Shown here: one piece after another, positions 10,242-19,940 of the stretch
How positions within the stretch are numbered: the stretch's first letter is position 1
Layout of the letters: each line of letters begins with the position of its first letter
Assembly: GCA_000320545.1 (NCBI GenBank)
Contig: ADNK01000634.1
Coordinates: 1 to 20,583, forward strand
DNA: 20,583 nt
Direction of reading: 5' to 3'
Origin: Bigelowiella natans CCMP2755
Taxonomy: Eukaryota > Cercozoa > Chlorarachniophyceae
Position numbers and translations under genes: made by a program
The notes under the pieces: generated by a model
Databases searched by the model: none
Told to the model about the DNA's origin: nothing
The model's input: the letters and a program-made list of their open reading frames with translations, nothing else

Positions 10242-10942
10242 GGATTTACCCCATCTCCTCCCCCCCCCCTCCTTCTCCTGCACCCTACTTCCTCTTCTCA
10301 TAATTTAATTATCAACTCTCACCACAACTCTTTTTTCTTCCCTATCGAATACTCTCGCACCCACCTCCTCCTCCTCCTCCTCCTCCTCCTCCTCCTCCTC
10401 CTCCTCTCCCACCACTGCTCACAGACCTTAATTACGTTGAAAACCTGGTGTCCGCTCCGTCGTTCACGTCAGCTGATGATGCCTCCGACAAAGGAAGCAG
10501 AGCAGGGATGGCCTTTATTCCTCAGAGCTTCTCTTACTCCACACAGCGGGTGGTCTCAACTCACAACAAAACAACAACATGATGAGCATTATGGTGACTA
10601 CATGTCTCGTGAAAATAAGTGAAGGATAATCGATACGAAGAGATTATTGCTGGCAAGTGTTGTTGTTGGGCTACCACCGGCGAAGTTAGCCTTCATTCAG
10701 CAGCAACGTAAATGAGGATGATGATGACGATCATCACCATCATCATGTTGGCTGTTATTCACACTCTAGCGAGCCTTGAAGGATATGTTTCCGGCGGCGC
10801 AATTTGCAGCTATCTCCTTGTTTGTTTTACAGCACCTTCATCTCTTCTTCGCCTGACGTTATGCTCACAACACAAATATCAGCTAGTATACAAGGAGGAA
10901 GAAGGAGGAGGGGGAGGCCTGGATGGGGAACGCGACAACAAA
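10242..10942 (+). other. Region between two tandem genes; possible 5' exons of the coiled-coil gene
   Basis: A pyrimidine-rich stretch with a (CTC)n repeat at 10369-10407 ends in CACAG at 10427. From there to a GT at 10550 one frame reads like coding sequence (for example SAPSFTSADDASDKGSRAG, then MAFIPQSFSYSTQR from an ATG at 10508). Its phase would fit an exon starting at 10895 that runs, through EEEGGGGGLDGERDNK, into the ATG at 10943. This may be the true N-terminus of the next gene, but the donor (CGG-GTGGTC) is weak. I see no way to splice it to the upstream gene, whose last exon ends in TGA. Confidence 0.35.
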
Positions 10943-11161
10943 ATGGCGGCGCAACAAGCGAAGGAGTACATTTCGTACACGCAGAGCAGCAACCAGATGC
11001 TGCACAAACACCTGACCTTTGCCAGCGAGAAGATCGAAACCCTAGAGGATAAGCTGGACACTCAGAAATACCACAACGCTCGGCTAGATCATCAGAACCG
11101 CGCCCTCACCACCAACCTGCATGTTAGTAGCTTAGCGTCGCAGCTGCTGTCGTAGCAATGA

Positions 11162-11197
<36 letters not shown>

Positions 11198-11278
11198 GCG
11201 ACGTTGCCGTAGTAAAACCTGATATGTTTGTTGGCGAGAATGCTTCAAGAGAGATCAGGCGATGATACGAAGATGAAT

Positions 11279-11315
<37 letters not shown>

Positions 11316-11878
11316 GAAGAAGGCTTTCCAACCTTCGCGTCTCCCACCCCCTTTTCCCCCTGCTGCGATGAGAGTGCATGGTAGATGATGATGGTGATGA
11401 TGATGGTAGTGATGCTCGTGTTCTATATCTCCTAAAAAAAAGTGAATTAGCGCACACAAAATACTCGTCACCAGGTGCTGATGCAAACCACTTCCCAGCT
11501 CAAGAGGCAGCTCAAAGAACAACAGGAGAAGGCGCTTCAGGTTGTCTTTGTTTCGCAGCTCGCGTTACTACTACTAGTAGCAGCAGCAGCAGTAGTAGTA
11601 GTAGTAGTAGTTTCATCATGCAGAGGCGGCCGGATTCGTTGTTCCTTTTCCCCTCTGTTTCGGTAGCTGTTGGCAATATTTGTTGAAAATGGCTGTGCTA
11701 AATGGCTGTGCTACTAGGCTGTCAATGACACACAGAAGATGCAGACCGAGCGGAAGGCGCTCGAAGCGCAGGTACTGCTTCAGTCACAGCGTGTGCGTGA
11801 GATGAAGAAGAACTACGATGAGCTACAGGAAGAGAATAAAGCCCTCCAGGAAAAGGCTGCTAAGGTCTCAATGTTTTC

Positions 11879-11937
<59 letters not shown>

Positions 11938-11939
11938 CT

Positions 11940-11981
<42 letters not shown>

Positions 11982-14689
11982 GGGTGTTCATAACCGTGTC
12001 TCAACCAATAAGGGCCGTGTGAAAAGTTCAAAAAAAAAACTGAAGAAGATGACTCGATCGTCTACATTCAATGCATCCAATAGACGTAAGAAGAACGTGT
12101 ATTAGATTAGAGGCATTGTGATGATGATGATGATGATGATCATGATGATGACGATGACGATGGCGATGAAGGAAATGGTGAGGTGGAGGAGTACACGTTA
12201 GCGCCTATCGTAAGGAAAGGTTGTGCTGTTGCTCCCTTTCTTTTCGTATTTCTAATGAAGGCATCATTACCACCACGACCACCACCACCACCACCATTAT
12301 CATCATCATCATCATAATCATCATCGTGTGACGATCATCATCCACATAATAATGCTCCAATCGTAGGCGCAGCCGCTGGGAGAATCAACTCAAAAAACAA
12401 GAAAAACTTTCCCAAAACCCCACCGGCGATTAGCAGCAGCACGAGGAAGAAAGTCTCGACGTTACGACATAAAAAGGCCCCCCTCGCCCATCACAGTGAT
12501 GATGCCGATGATGATGATGATGCATTCCGCAAGCTTCTGTCCCCGAAGAAGGACGTGGAGGGGGGGAAGGACAAGCGGAGTGCTATCCCCAAGCTTAAGG
12601 CGTTGCACGTATCTTATCAACAATCTGCCCCGTTGGGAGACAGTAAGGATGAGGACAGGGAGACCGATTCTTCTTCTCCCCCCCCTCCTCTGCCCCCCTC
12701 TAATTCGTCCTCCTTGTTCACCTTCGATTCTCGGAGCGGAGGCAGTGCCAAATTTCATCACGCCACGCCCAAGTCCGAAATCTCTCAGGGAACGCCAAAG
12801 ACGGTAGATGGTGATACAGCAGCCGGGAGGATGCTCCCCCCCTCCCCTTCCTCAGACCTTACTCCGCGGAAAAACGCGCGGGAAGATCACGCGAGGGAGG
12901 GGGGGGACGGCTGGCTCGCCAGCCTAGGAATCGCAAAGCAAATATTACATGAAGACGAGCTCCTTTTATATGAGGACGGCATCGGGGGAGAGGGGGGGGG
13001 AGAGGAAGGCGAATAAGGCTCACGGTAACAACAACAGCATCAGCAAAGGAAGTGAAGGAGACATTACAGCAGCAGCAGCAGCAGCCGCAGCAAGTGAGAA
13101 GGGGCAGAAGAAGAAGACGAGGAGACTCACGGAGGAGGAGAAAGCTAAAATCGCGCACATGATGCGTAAGCTCAACAAGCTCCGGCACTTAGCCCACGAT
13201 GACACCAAGGTGCCATTATTTGTCCCGTATGAATGGTAATAAATGAGTGAGGACGTGAAGAGGAAGCAGTGTTGGCAAGAGCAGTTGATCTTAAAGAAAA
13301 CTCATCTCCATCATCATCATCATCATCGTACCCTATATGTCTACTATTGACCCCCCCCCCCCCCCCCTCCCCCTTCACCTTGGCTTGGTTTTTTTGAGAG
13401 GCGTCTTCTTTTTCTACAGAACGGTTCTTCATCATCATCATCATCGTCGTCGTCATCATCTCCATGGAACTTGGAGAAGCTCCGTAAAGCTCCAGACCCT
13501 TGGAAGCCGGTCAAGTTTGTTGGCAAGACAGCTCTCAGGGCCACGTATAAAGGTAGGTCAGAGTAACAATCATAGTAATGTTAGTAGTCGTGGTGGTGGT
13601 GATGCTGTCGCTGATGATATTTGAAGATAGTGATTGCGGATATTGACGATAACAACTGCAGACATTGTCTCTGATGCGTGTATTTTCTCTCTAGTTTGCC
13701 CACCCTCACCTCGCCCCCTCCCCCCCCCCCCCCCCCTTCCCTGGCGTGTTCTCCAGGCTGCAAAGGCGCGTTTATGTATGTCTACACTGGAGGTAGTCTA
13801 TACTTTTGTTGTTGTGCATGATTATCATCAACAACAGCAACAAAAACAACAACAACAACAACAACTTGTTCTTCTTCTCTTTCTCTCGTCGCCATTATCA
13901 CTGTCATCATCCACATTCACAAACCCCCTCCTCCTACTCGACTGATCATCTCTTTCATCATCATCATCATCATCATCACATTGCTCGCTACTGTGCAGGG
14001 GAGGGCACAAAAGATTTTTGTGTGAAAGTCGTCAGAAGCGCTGCAGCAGCAGGTGCGTGGAGAGAACGACATCAAAAGCGGTGATGCTTCGATGTCGTCA
14101 CAACATATTGGGAGGAAAGTGCAGATAAGTACTAGATGACTTTGGAAGCACACAACCAGCCCCATGAAATCCCTTCCCTCTCCTACATTTGCTCCCCCCC
14201 TCCTCCTCCTTCAGGCTTATACTCTGCATGGATACCGGTAAGGCTATACAGCGGAGTCGTCAACACCGTCGATGGGGCCTTCAAAAATCAAGCGGTAGTA
14301 GTAGTGATAATTCTATGATGATCTTGATATAAGGCTCGCGTGCATGTGAATGTATATGGGGTATTTTAGGGGGGGGGGGATCTTCATCATCATCATCATC
14401 ATCATCATCGTCACTCTCTGCACCAGGTATCTTTGGGTGTTTACCCTGAAAATGCGAAGGAGGATGATAGCAACGACAGCAAGCAGGGGCAGCAGAACGA
14501 TAGGGAGGGTGGAGATAGTAACGAGCCCGTTGATGAAAATGAGGCCTCCATCAATGCCGTGTTACAGAAAGAGCTATTTGAGAATCCTCCTTCTGGAAAA
14601 AAAAACGATGGCAAGGCAACATCGGGGGCTGCAAACCGAACCCACAATCTTTCCGTATGCTTTTGATTCTATAAATGTTTTAATGCACC

Positions 14690-14732
<43 letters not shown>

Positions 14733-14956
14733 GTGTGTGTGTGTGTGTGGCGGTGATAGGGCGTGCGATTTTGTGTTTAATGGCCTCCCGTCCAGCAAGG
14801 CACAAACCTAATGAGAAAAATGGAGATGGGTGGAAGAGGAATGATATCGTCATCTTGCATATGCAAGCCCGACGACGATGATGTCGCCATCTTCATCGTC
14901 GTGATCATCGTTTTTTGCCTTCGAGTCAATACGATTTCCTCTTATTCCACAACGAA

Positions 14957-14997
<41 letters not shown>

Positions 14998-15470
14998 CAT
15001 ACATCTATCATTAACAGAGATTGCTAGTAGCTGGCGGCGACATGTCGGACCAGTCGATGCATTCAACGCATTCTGGCTTTTGGGAGTGCCAATACGGCTT
15101 TGAAGAGGAGACTCTATGCGAAAAACAGGTCGGTAGGTAGATAGTAGCAGTCTAGTAGTATCAGCAGCAGCAGCAGTAGTAGTAGTAGTAGCAATTCAGC
15201 AAGTAATGAAAGATACTCCTGTCGCAAGTAAGTATCCCTTCCTCACATCTCTCCCCTATCCCCCCCCCTCTTTACTTCAAAGAGACCTTTAAGATCACTC
15301 CGAAGATTTTCGTATAATACGAGGAATAAGTACCTCTTGTCTCCTCCCCCTTTCTCCCTCCTGATCCCTGTTATGCACATCAGACGCGCTCATCACCACG
15401 AAGTCAAACAATGGAGTACTCACCGAGGCACCTGTTTGAGCACTTGGATTTCTCAAACCTTTCTCTGTGA
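10943..15470 (+). CDS. Unrecognised coiled-coil protein with low-complexity middle and conserved-looking C-terminal region
   Basis: Function unknown; about 687 residues if one G is removed from a homopolymer (see below). Exons: 10943-11122, 11475-11540, 11718-11864, 12013-12085, 12367-13209, 13420-13552, 13757-13792, 13999-14052, 14215-14294, 14427-14654, 15018-15128, 15285-15311, 15384-15470. All are GT-AG with matching phases; introns 72-363 nt; stop TGA. Residues 1 to about 130 form a coiled coil rich in Gln/Glu/Lys (for example KIETLEDKLDTQK, MKKNYDELQEENKALQEK). The large exon at 12367 is Lys/Ser/Pro/Asp-rich and ends in an Ala run and a basic helix (TEEEKAKIAHMMRKLNKLRH). Then comes a run of eleven serines (13426-13458) and a compact region with aromatic residues: PDPWKPVKFVGKTALRATY, GAFMYVYTGG, GLYSAWIPVRLYSGVVNTV, and later SGFWECQYGFEEETLCEKQ. 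A frame break lies at the nine-G run 12992-13000: frames before and after are both clearly coding and no intron fits. The acceptor of the penultimate exon has two AGs (15281-15284); the second keeps frame. The upstream start may lie at 10508. Confidence 0.65.
11163..11313. repeat. (ATG)n and (AAC)n microsatellites in intron 1 of the coiled-coil gene
   Basis: About eleven ATG units at 11163-11195 and about eleven AAC units at 11279-11313, both inside the 352-nt intron 11123-11474. Intron 2 (11541-11717) holds a CAG/AGT repeat at 11579-11611. Confidence 0.85.
11881..11979. repeat. (CT)n-(GT)n compound microsatellite, intronic
   Basis: A CT tract of about 50 bases followed by a GT tract of about 36, inside the 148-nt intron 11865-12012 that starts right after the third coiled-coil exon. 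The frames that read through it give artefactual Leu-Ser and Cys-Val runs. Confidence 0.9.
12992..13000 (+). other. Nine-G homopolymer at a reading-frame break
   Basis: Before this run the coiled-coil gene reads in one frame (through LASLGIAKQILHEDELLLY), which stops at 13016. After it the coding-quality frame is shifted and continues to 13209 and into later exons. Removing one G from the run joins the two frames. No GT donor lies near enough upstream to explain this by splicing. Confidence 0.7.
13350..13370. repeat. Poly-C tract, intronic
   Basis: A run of about 17 C followed by TCCCCC, upstream of the acceptor at 13419. A similar poly-C tract at 13723-13736 precedes the next acceptor. Both probably contribute to the pyrimidine tract. 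Confidence 0.8.
14692..14749. repeat. (CT)n-(GT)n compound microsatellite, intronic
   Basis: About nineteen CT units then about eight GT units, in the 363-nt intron 14655-15017. A (TA)n tract at 14960-14994 lies nearer the acceptor of the same intron. Confidence 0.9.
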
Positions 15471-16262
15471 TGAATTTAGTAAAGGGGTGTCGCCGATTAG
15501 GGTTAGAAAGGGACAACTACGCAAGCACAATGAATATTGATACCGACCGCTCACACATCAGGGAGAAATAAATGAAGGGGAAGAAACAAGAGAGGGCTGC
15601 TATAGGATAATTATTACCTAAATTTGTATAGCAGTCCTTGTTAGCCTACTAGCTTTAGAATAATCCACAGCCATTAGTAAATACACTGCTGTGTTGCTGC
15701 AAAGATAAAATCAACGCACCGCGTTGTTTGCATGTGTCATAATATTCATTCCAAGACAAGGCCCGATTTAAATAACTCGATGTTGCACACGGTCCTACAC
15801 TGCATGGAATGTGCAAGGACAACATGGGCCTGTGGGCATCTAGAAGCATGCACGATAAGACGAATTTGCTGCGAAGAAATTATTAAAGAAAATAAACACA
15901 TCGCTCGCGCAATTCTAGCTAGCTAGGATTCATCTCTGATATTCGAACACAAATAATGCAGCTTTGCAGCACATGCTAGCATGCCTCAGATGCCACAGAA
16001 TGCTCAGTCAAGTAGTGCTAATGAAGAAGCGCATGCTAGCATGTGTACGCAAGCAGGTCTAGAAGTGTCGTGTGAATAACAACATGTAATGATAAATTAT
16101 GATTGTCGTGTATGATTGCAGAAACATCAGAATGAATAGCATACTAGCATGCTAGCATGGCTAGATGGCAATATGAGTATTACTGCATATCTCTTAGATC
16201 TATATCAATACATCTAGGCGTTGCTGCCAAATGGCACATTTCTAGACATGTTATTCTTGCTA
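15471..16262. other. Convergent intergenic region with repeated palindrome
   Basis: This spacer lies between the 3' ends of the coiled-coil gene and the aldolase-family gene. No exon was recognised on either strand. The right half contains three copies of the palindrome CATGCTAGCATG (15972-15983, 16032-16043, 16148-16159) and other CTAG words such as CTAGCTAGCTAG at about 15917. Confidence 0.6.
15972..16159. repeat. Three copies of a 12-base palindrome, CATGCTAGCATG
   Basis: Copies at 15972-15983, 16032-16043 and 16148-16159; a fourth is inside the 14-base palindrome at 6101-6114. Being palindromic, each has no orientation. The flanking bases differ, so these are not copies of one longer repeat. 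Confidence 0.85.
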
Positions 16263-18433
16263 CTACGTCATGAAGGAAGGATCCATCTGCTCCATCTTGC
16301 GCATCATAGCATAAAAAGGCCGATCGTACCTGTATTCAAACATGCAAAGGTTACAAATTCTCACAACAACGCTAGAATAGCTAGATAGCAAACGCATGTG
16401 CACAGTATGCGTGATGTGTATGCGTGATGTGTATGTGTGATGAAAGCAACTGACGCATCATTGTTATTTGGCATTGCCTGGGCTGATCCGAGGAGCCCTC
16501 CCCCCTTTGAGACAGGTCCTCGATTCGCTTTCCTACATCGTCACCCTGAGCGACTTTCTCCTCTGGAATGTAGAGTTGGGATAGGTTTCCCCCTACCGCC
16601 GAAAGAGTGGTGACTTGGTGCATGCACGCACGTGAGAGGGTGTACATCATGTAGAACGCCTCTGCGATGGTTGAGCCGCCTATTTATTGCCGTATCATTG
16701 AGGAGTCAGCGGTGCGGTTGAAGGAGGACAGTTTGCAGCCTCAACCGGCTTAGTTATACCCCCACCCCCCGCACCAATATGCATGACATCTCGCATTAAC
16801 TATTCCATGCGTATCAGACACAATATCTCTATCATCATCATAATACGATAGTAGGTCTGCTACATGCTATTGTGCCATGGTTCTTTAGGAAAAGGATCTT
16901 TGATTCAAGTCCCAGCGCCTTGATTAGAGCAGGCCGCTCTCGTTCGTCTGTCGTGATGCCTGTAGATAGAAGTACTCAAAAACCACCACACACAGACTGC
17001 TATTTGCGTGCTTTGCGCGGGGAAATGGAGGATGTTTCATCAACACCATCCATAACAAATGGCACCTTCTTCTTCCTCCTTTTCTTCTTCTTCTATATCA
17101 CCTTCTGCTTAAATTATGAACATGCATGTCTACTAGCGAGGGATACCAAAAAAGTCGTGGGAGGTCTTTGAGGTGTGTCGCAAGCAACTGCACGCCTCTA
17201 GCGAGAGGGGGAGGAGGCCACATTTCATGTTGGCTACAGCCTGCATATCTTTGTCGTGCGTATGGAACACACAGTTCACGTCCGATCGGGCATCGTGGAT
17301 CGCACCTACACGGACAATCGATACTATTCATGTAAGCCAGATTTGGTACTGTCCATCTCCCTACCCCCCCCCTTCTCTCTCTCTCTTTCTCTCTCTCCAC
17401 ACGACTGCATGTTGGTAGATTTCACATCTTTGGACAACGACATGAATTTGAATGAATCGGATGACTCCTCCCTCCCCCCCCCCTTCAATATCTTCTTCAT
17501 AGCTTTTGATACTAGGCTGCAAAGAAAGAACCGTGGATTATGAATCCAGCCCAGTTGAACCCGAAGTCACTTGTTCCTGGATCGATGACTTTTCCTTTAG
17601 AGTTTACTTTGATCAATGACGATGCTGTGACCTGCAGAGAAAACAGAATCCACCCTCACTATACACACACACCTCTTTCTCTCTTTCTCCCTCCCCCCCA
17701 CCCCCCCCCCAAACCTCTTCTATCCCCATTTGGCAAAGATGTAAAACTGGGGGTTTTCAAGAGGAAGGTCTTCTACCTCATCGAATCGTAGTCCAAAGGG
17801 ATTAATCAAGAATTCGTCGGCAGTTCCAGGCACACGTACTGATATATGGTTGAAGATAACCTGCGGTTATTGCGCGCCGTAATATGAGTGGAACGTTATG
17901 AAACGATCATGGATATATAAGGAGAATGTTTTTTTCCCCCCCTTTCTCCATATATTTAGGACTCAGAGTACCTCGTCCCATCCCAAGTCAGAAGCGATCC
18001 GATAAGCAGCTGCAAGTTCAACCTGAAAATATGACCAAGCACACAAAGAGAGCCAGCCAGGATTTATAGCAATCGGTTTCTCCGTGTACGTCAATGATGA
18101 GAAGTGTGTCGCAATTATTCGGTTACTCTGAGTCTCCATTCCGCTTGCCCATACTTAGAGATGCCGCACATACGCTTTTTCTCGAAGTTCTTTTCGTTCT
18201 TTCTGGAACCTACGCATTGGCAAGAGGGCATGAGCTGGCAAGAAAGACGCACAAATCGAAACAAATCAAATTCTGAGGCGCGAGCGGCGAAGCGCCTCTT
18301 CAAAAACATAACGTTAACTACGTTTTTCTGCAGCGGCTGCGTAAAGCCTCGTAGCGAAAGCGCCAAGTGCGATGCCGACGCCGAATGGAAGCAAGAATCC
18401 GGATCGGAGATGGGATTGAGCTTGCGAAGCCAT
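16263..18433 (-). CDS. Class II aldolase/adducin-family protein with N-terminal hydrophobic leader
   Basis: Member of the class II aldolase/adducin superfamily, zinc-dependent enzymes (sugar-phosphate aldolases and relatives) and the adducin head. Nine exons: 18433-18322, 18209-18127, 18022-17972, 17860-17777, 17631-17532, 17305-17147, 16959-16864, 16679-16451, 16329-16263; introns 104-226 nt, all GT-AG and in phase; 326 residues, stop TAG. Family blocks in order: RVELAAAYRIASDLGW (about 65-80), NHISVRVPG then FLINPFGLRFDEVTASSL (about 86-115), AIHDARSDVNCVFHTHD (145-161) with the metal-binding HTH H158/H160, GLLPLSLEA, FLKNHGTIACGG with the third metal histidine H224, and IAEAFYMMYTLSRACMHQV. 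The C-terminal exon carries the family's last helix (FYAMMRKMEQMDPSF). The histidine triad is intact, so metal binding is likely; substrate cannot be told. Residues 13-30 are hydrophobic after a start with one Arg and no acids, then a basic patch: a signal anchor or organelle presequence. The acceptor at 18210 could instead be one at about 18270, in frame. The 3' donor at 16450 is the least certain. Confidence 0.9.
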
Positions 18434-18712
18434 TGTGAACGACGAGTACGAGCGAAGTAAATCTAGGAGAGAGGAAATCGAAGAAAATCGCCTTGAATCA
18501 GCTTCCTGAGACAAGTAATTTCGATGACTCTGGACCAAAAATCCTTCGGATATCTTTACGATACTAGACGAAGCCAGCTTTATTTAATGTCGCAGCAGGT
18601 GAACGTAGGTCATTTTTTTACCTTCGAAACTCGCCGCCCTCGTCCAGGAGAGGCATCGGCAGCGATCATCTGAGTGGGGAAAGGGAGAGGACGGCCCCTC
18701 TCCCACCGCCGT
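18434..18712. promoter_or_regulatory. Upstream region shared by the aldolase-family gene and the pseudoenzyme
   Basis: The two start codons (18433 minus, 18713 plus) are 279 bases apart and divergent. No exon was recognised between them. A short T-rich stretch (TTTATTTAATG, about 18580) is the only AT-rich element that stands out. Confidence 0.45.
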
Positions 18713-19940
18713 ATGGGTTGCAAGGGAAGCCGATTCGAAAAGACGCCCCTCGTTCCAGCAAACGAACTGAAAAGGCTCCTAAACGAACACCAAGTTGAGG
18801 GGATCGTGCTCACGTGGTTCGAGGGCCATCGGGTGTCGTCTCAATGTGCGGGATTCGCAGACGCAAAACACGAGCAGAAAATGTCCAAGGATATATGGCT
18901 GCCCTTCGGAATGATGGGGCAGGTTGTCCTAGCTTCTTTCGCAGCACGATGTCTTTCCAGGAGGAAGATTAGTCTGAATGCGAAAGTTGAGGAGCTTCTC
19001 GTCCGGATAGGATCACGCTTACGCATCGAAACGGCACGAGGGCAGGAGGCATGGGCCCAAAGATTTGACGCTCCACCATTTATTCCGCCACACCTCTGGA
19101 CTACAACAGCAGCAGGAAAGATTATCATGCAGTACAACAGAAAAAGAATCCGCGAGTGATTCAGAATCGGCGTCGTCGTTAGATATTGGTAGACTCATTC
19201 TTAGTGCCAAGCCAGGAACAGCAGCACACCTCACAGACACTAACTTCCTTCTCCTAGAGCACATTATCGAGCTACTTGAAGGAGGGGGGGGGAGTTTAAA
19301 GAAAAGCCTTCGACGGTATTTGGACTCCAGTGGCATGAAGAATGCGGATATCTGGAACTCCTTCGCGAAAGGCAGAGTAGTCGATAGTTCTACTGCGTAT
19401 TCTTCCAGCCTGGGTAATAAGAATTCTTGCTTGTTCAATGCTCTCTGCGGAACCTCCGAGTCTCTTGCGCATTTCCTCCTCCTACTCGGAACAGCGTATG
19501 CGACCAAAGACCACGGAATAATCCACGAGCAAGCAGGTGGCGCTTTGCCGAAAGGCACCAACTACTTGCGGGACATTGAATCTGCAAGAGCAGATCTCCT
19601 CGGGACAATGATCTTCAGTGCAGGCCCGAACAGGATTATGTTCCAATATACTAATATGTACGGCCTCCGAGGGCTTTATATATCGTGCTTTAAAGGGCCA
19701 GATGCCAAGCAGGGGCCGAGCGGTCTTCTCATTCTCTGCCGGGGGTTTTCGGAGAGAGCTGTCTCTATCGTCTGCATCGTCGCGAGAATGTTACTTCTGC
19801 AGCTCAATTGGGAGGGAGTCAACTTTATGAAAGTCGATGGCAACGACAAGCAGCCCTCGTTCTGTTGTCCACAGCCCGCAAAAACATCCATGCTGAATAC
19901 TCTTAGGAAATATGTGATAGAGGCTTTCACTGATGAGTGA
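18713..19940 (+). CDS. Beta-lactamase-fold (serine hydrolase-like) protein lacking the catalytic residues, with lipid-anchor motif
   Basis: Related to the class C beta-lactamase/penicillin-binding family, which includes eukaryotic LACTB-like proteins. Best model: 18713-19000 joined to 19041-19940, 395 residues, stop TGA. Family landmarks: a gly-hydrophobic start (VEGIVLTWFEGHRV), WLPFGMMGQVVLAS followed by RRKISLNAKV, then KDLTLHHLFRHTSGL (104-117), PGTAAHLTDTNFLLLEHII (154-172), and a C-terminal sheet and helix (SGLLILCRGFSERA). Aligned by eye, the catalytic SxxK is M67-M-G-Q70, and the second motif Tyr-x-Asn is L160-T-D162. Both are lost, so hydrolase activity is unlikely. The start MGCKGS carries Gly2, Cys3 and Ser6, a typical N-myristoylation plus palmitoylation signal, so the protein is probably tethered to a membrane. 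I chose ATG 18713 for this reason; the in-frame codon upstream is GTG. The join is uncertain: a 40-nt GT-AG intron (19001-19040) fits frame and alignment but is shorter than any other intron here, so a frameshift is the alternative. The low-complexity QQQQ...SESASS stretch at 118-142 is an insertion. Confidence 0.75.

Noticed and set aside
14755-14811. Possible extra exon between 14654 and 15018 (frame ACDFVFNGLPSSK)
   Set aside because: Its frame needs phase 2 on entry while the preceding exon ends in phase 0, and direct joining of 14654 to 15018 is in phase.
15285-15317. Ending the coiled-coil gene at the TAA at 15315-15317
   Set aside because: The codon before it is part of a GTATAA donor. 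Splicing to 15384 gives a 72-nt pyrimidine-rich intron and a further coding-like exon (EYSPRHLFEHLDFSNLSL). The shorter ending remains possible.
18155-18433. A separate 63-residue single-membrane-span protein (exons 18433-18322 and 18234-18155)
   Set aside because: It is consistent by phase, but the same first exon joins at 18209 to a frame that continues into the class II aldolase domain with family-conserved residues (AEWRLR-VELAAAY). That model is far stronger.
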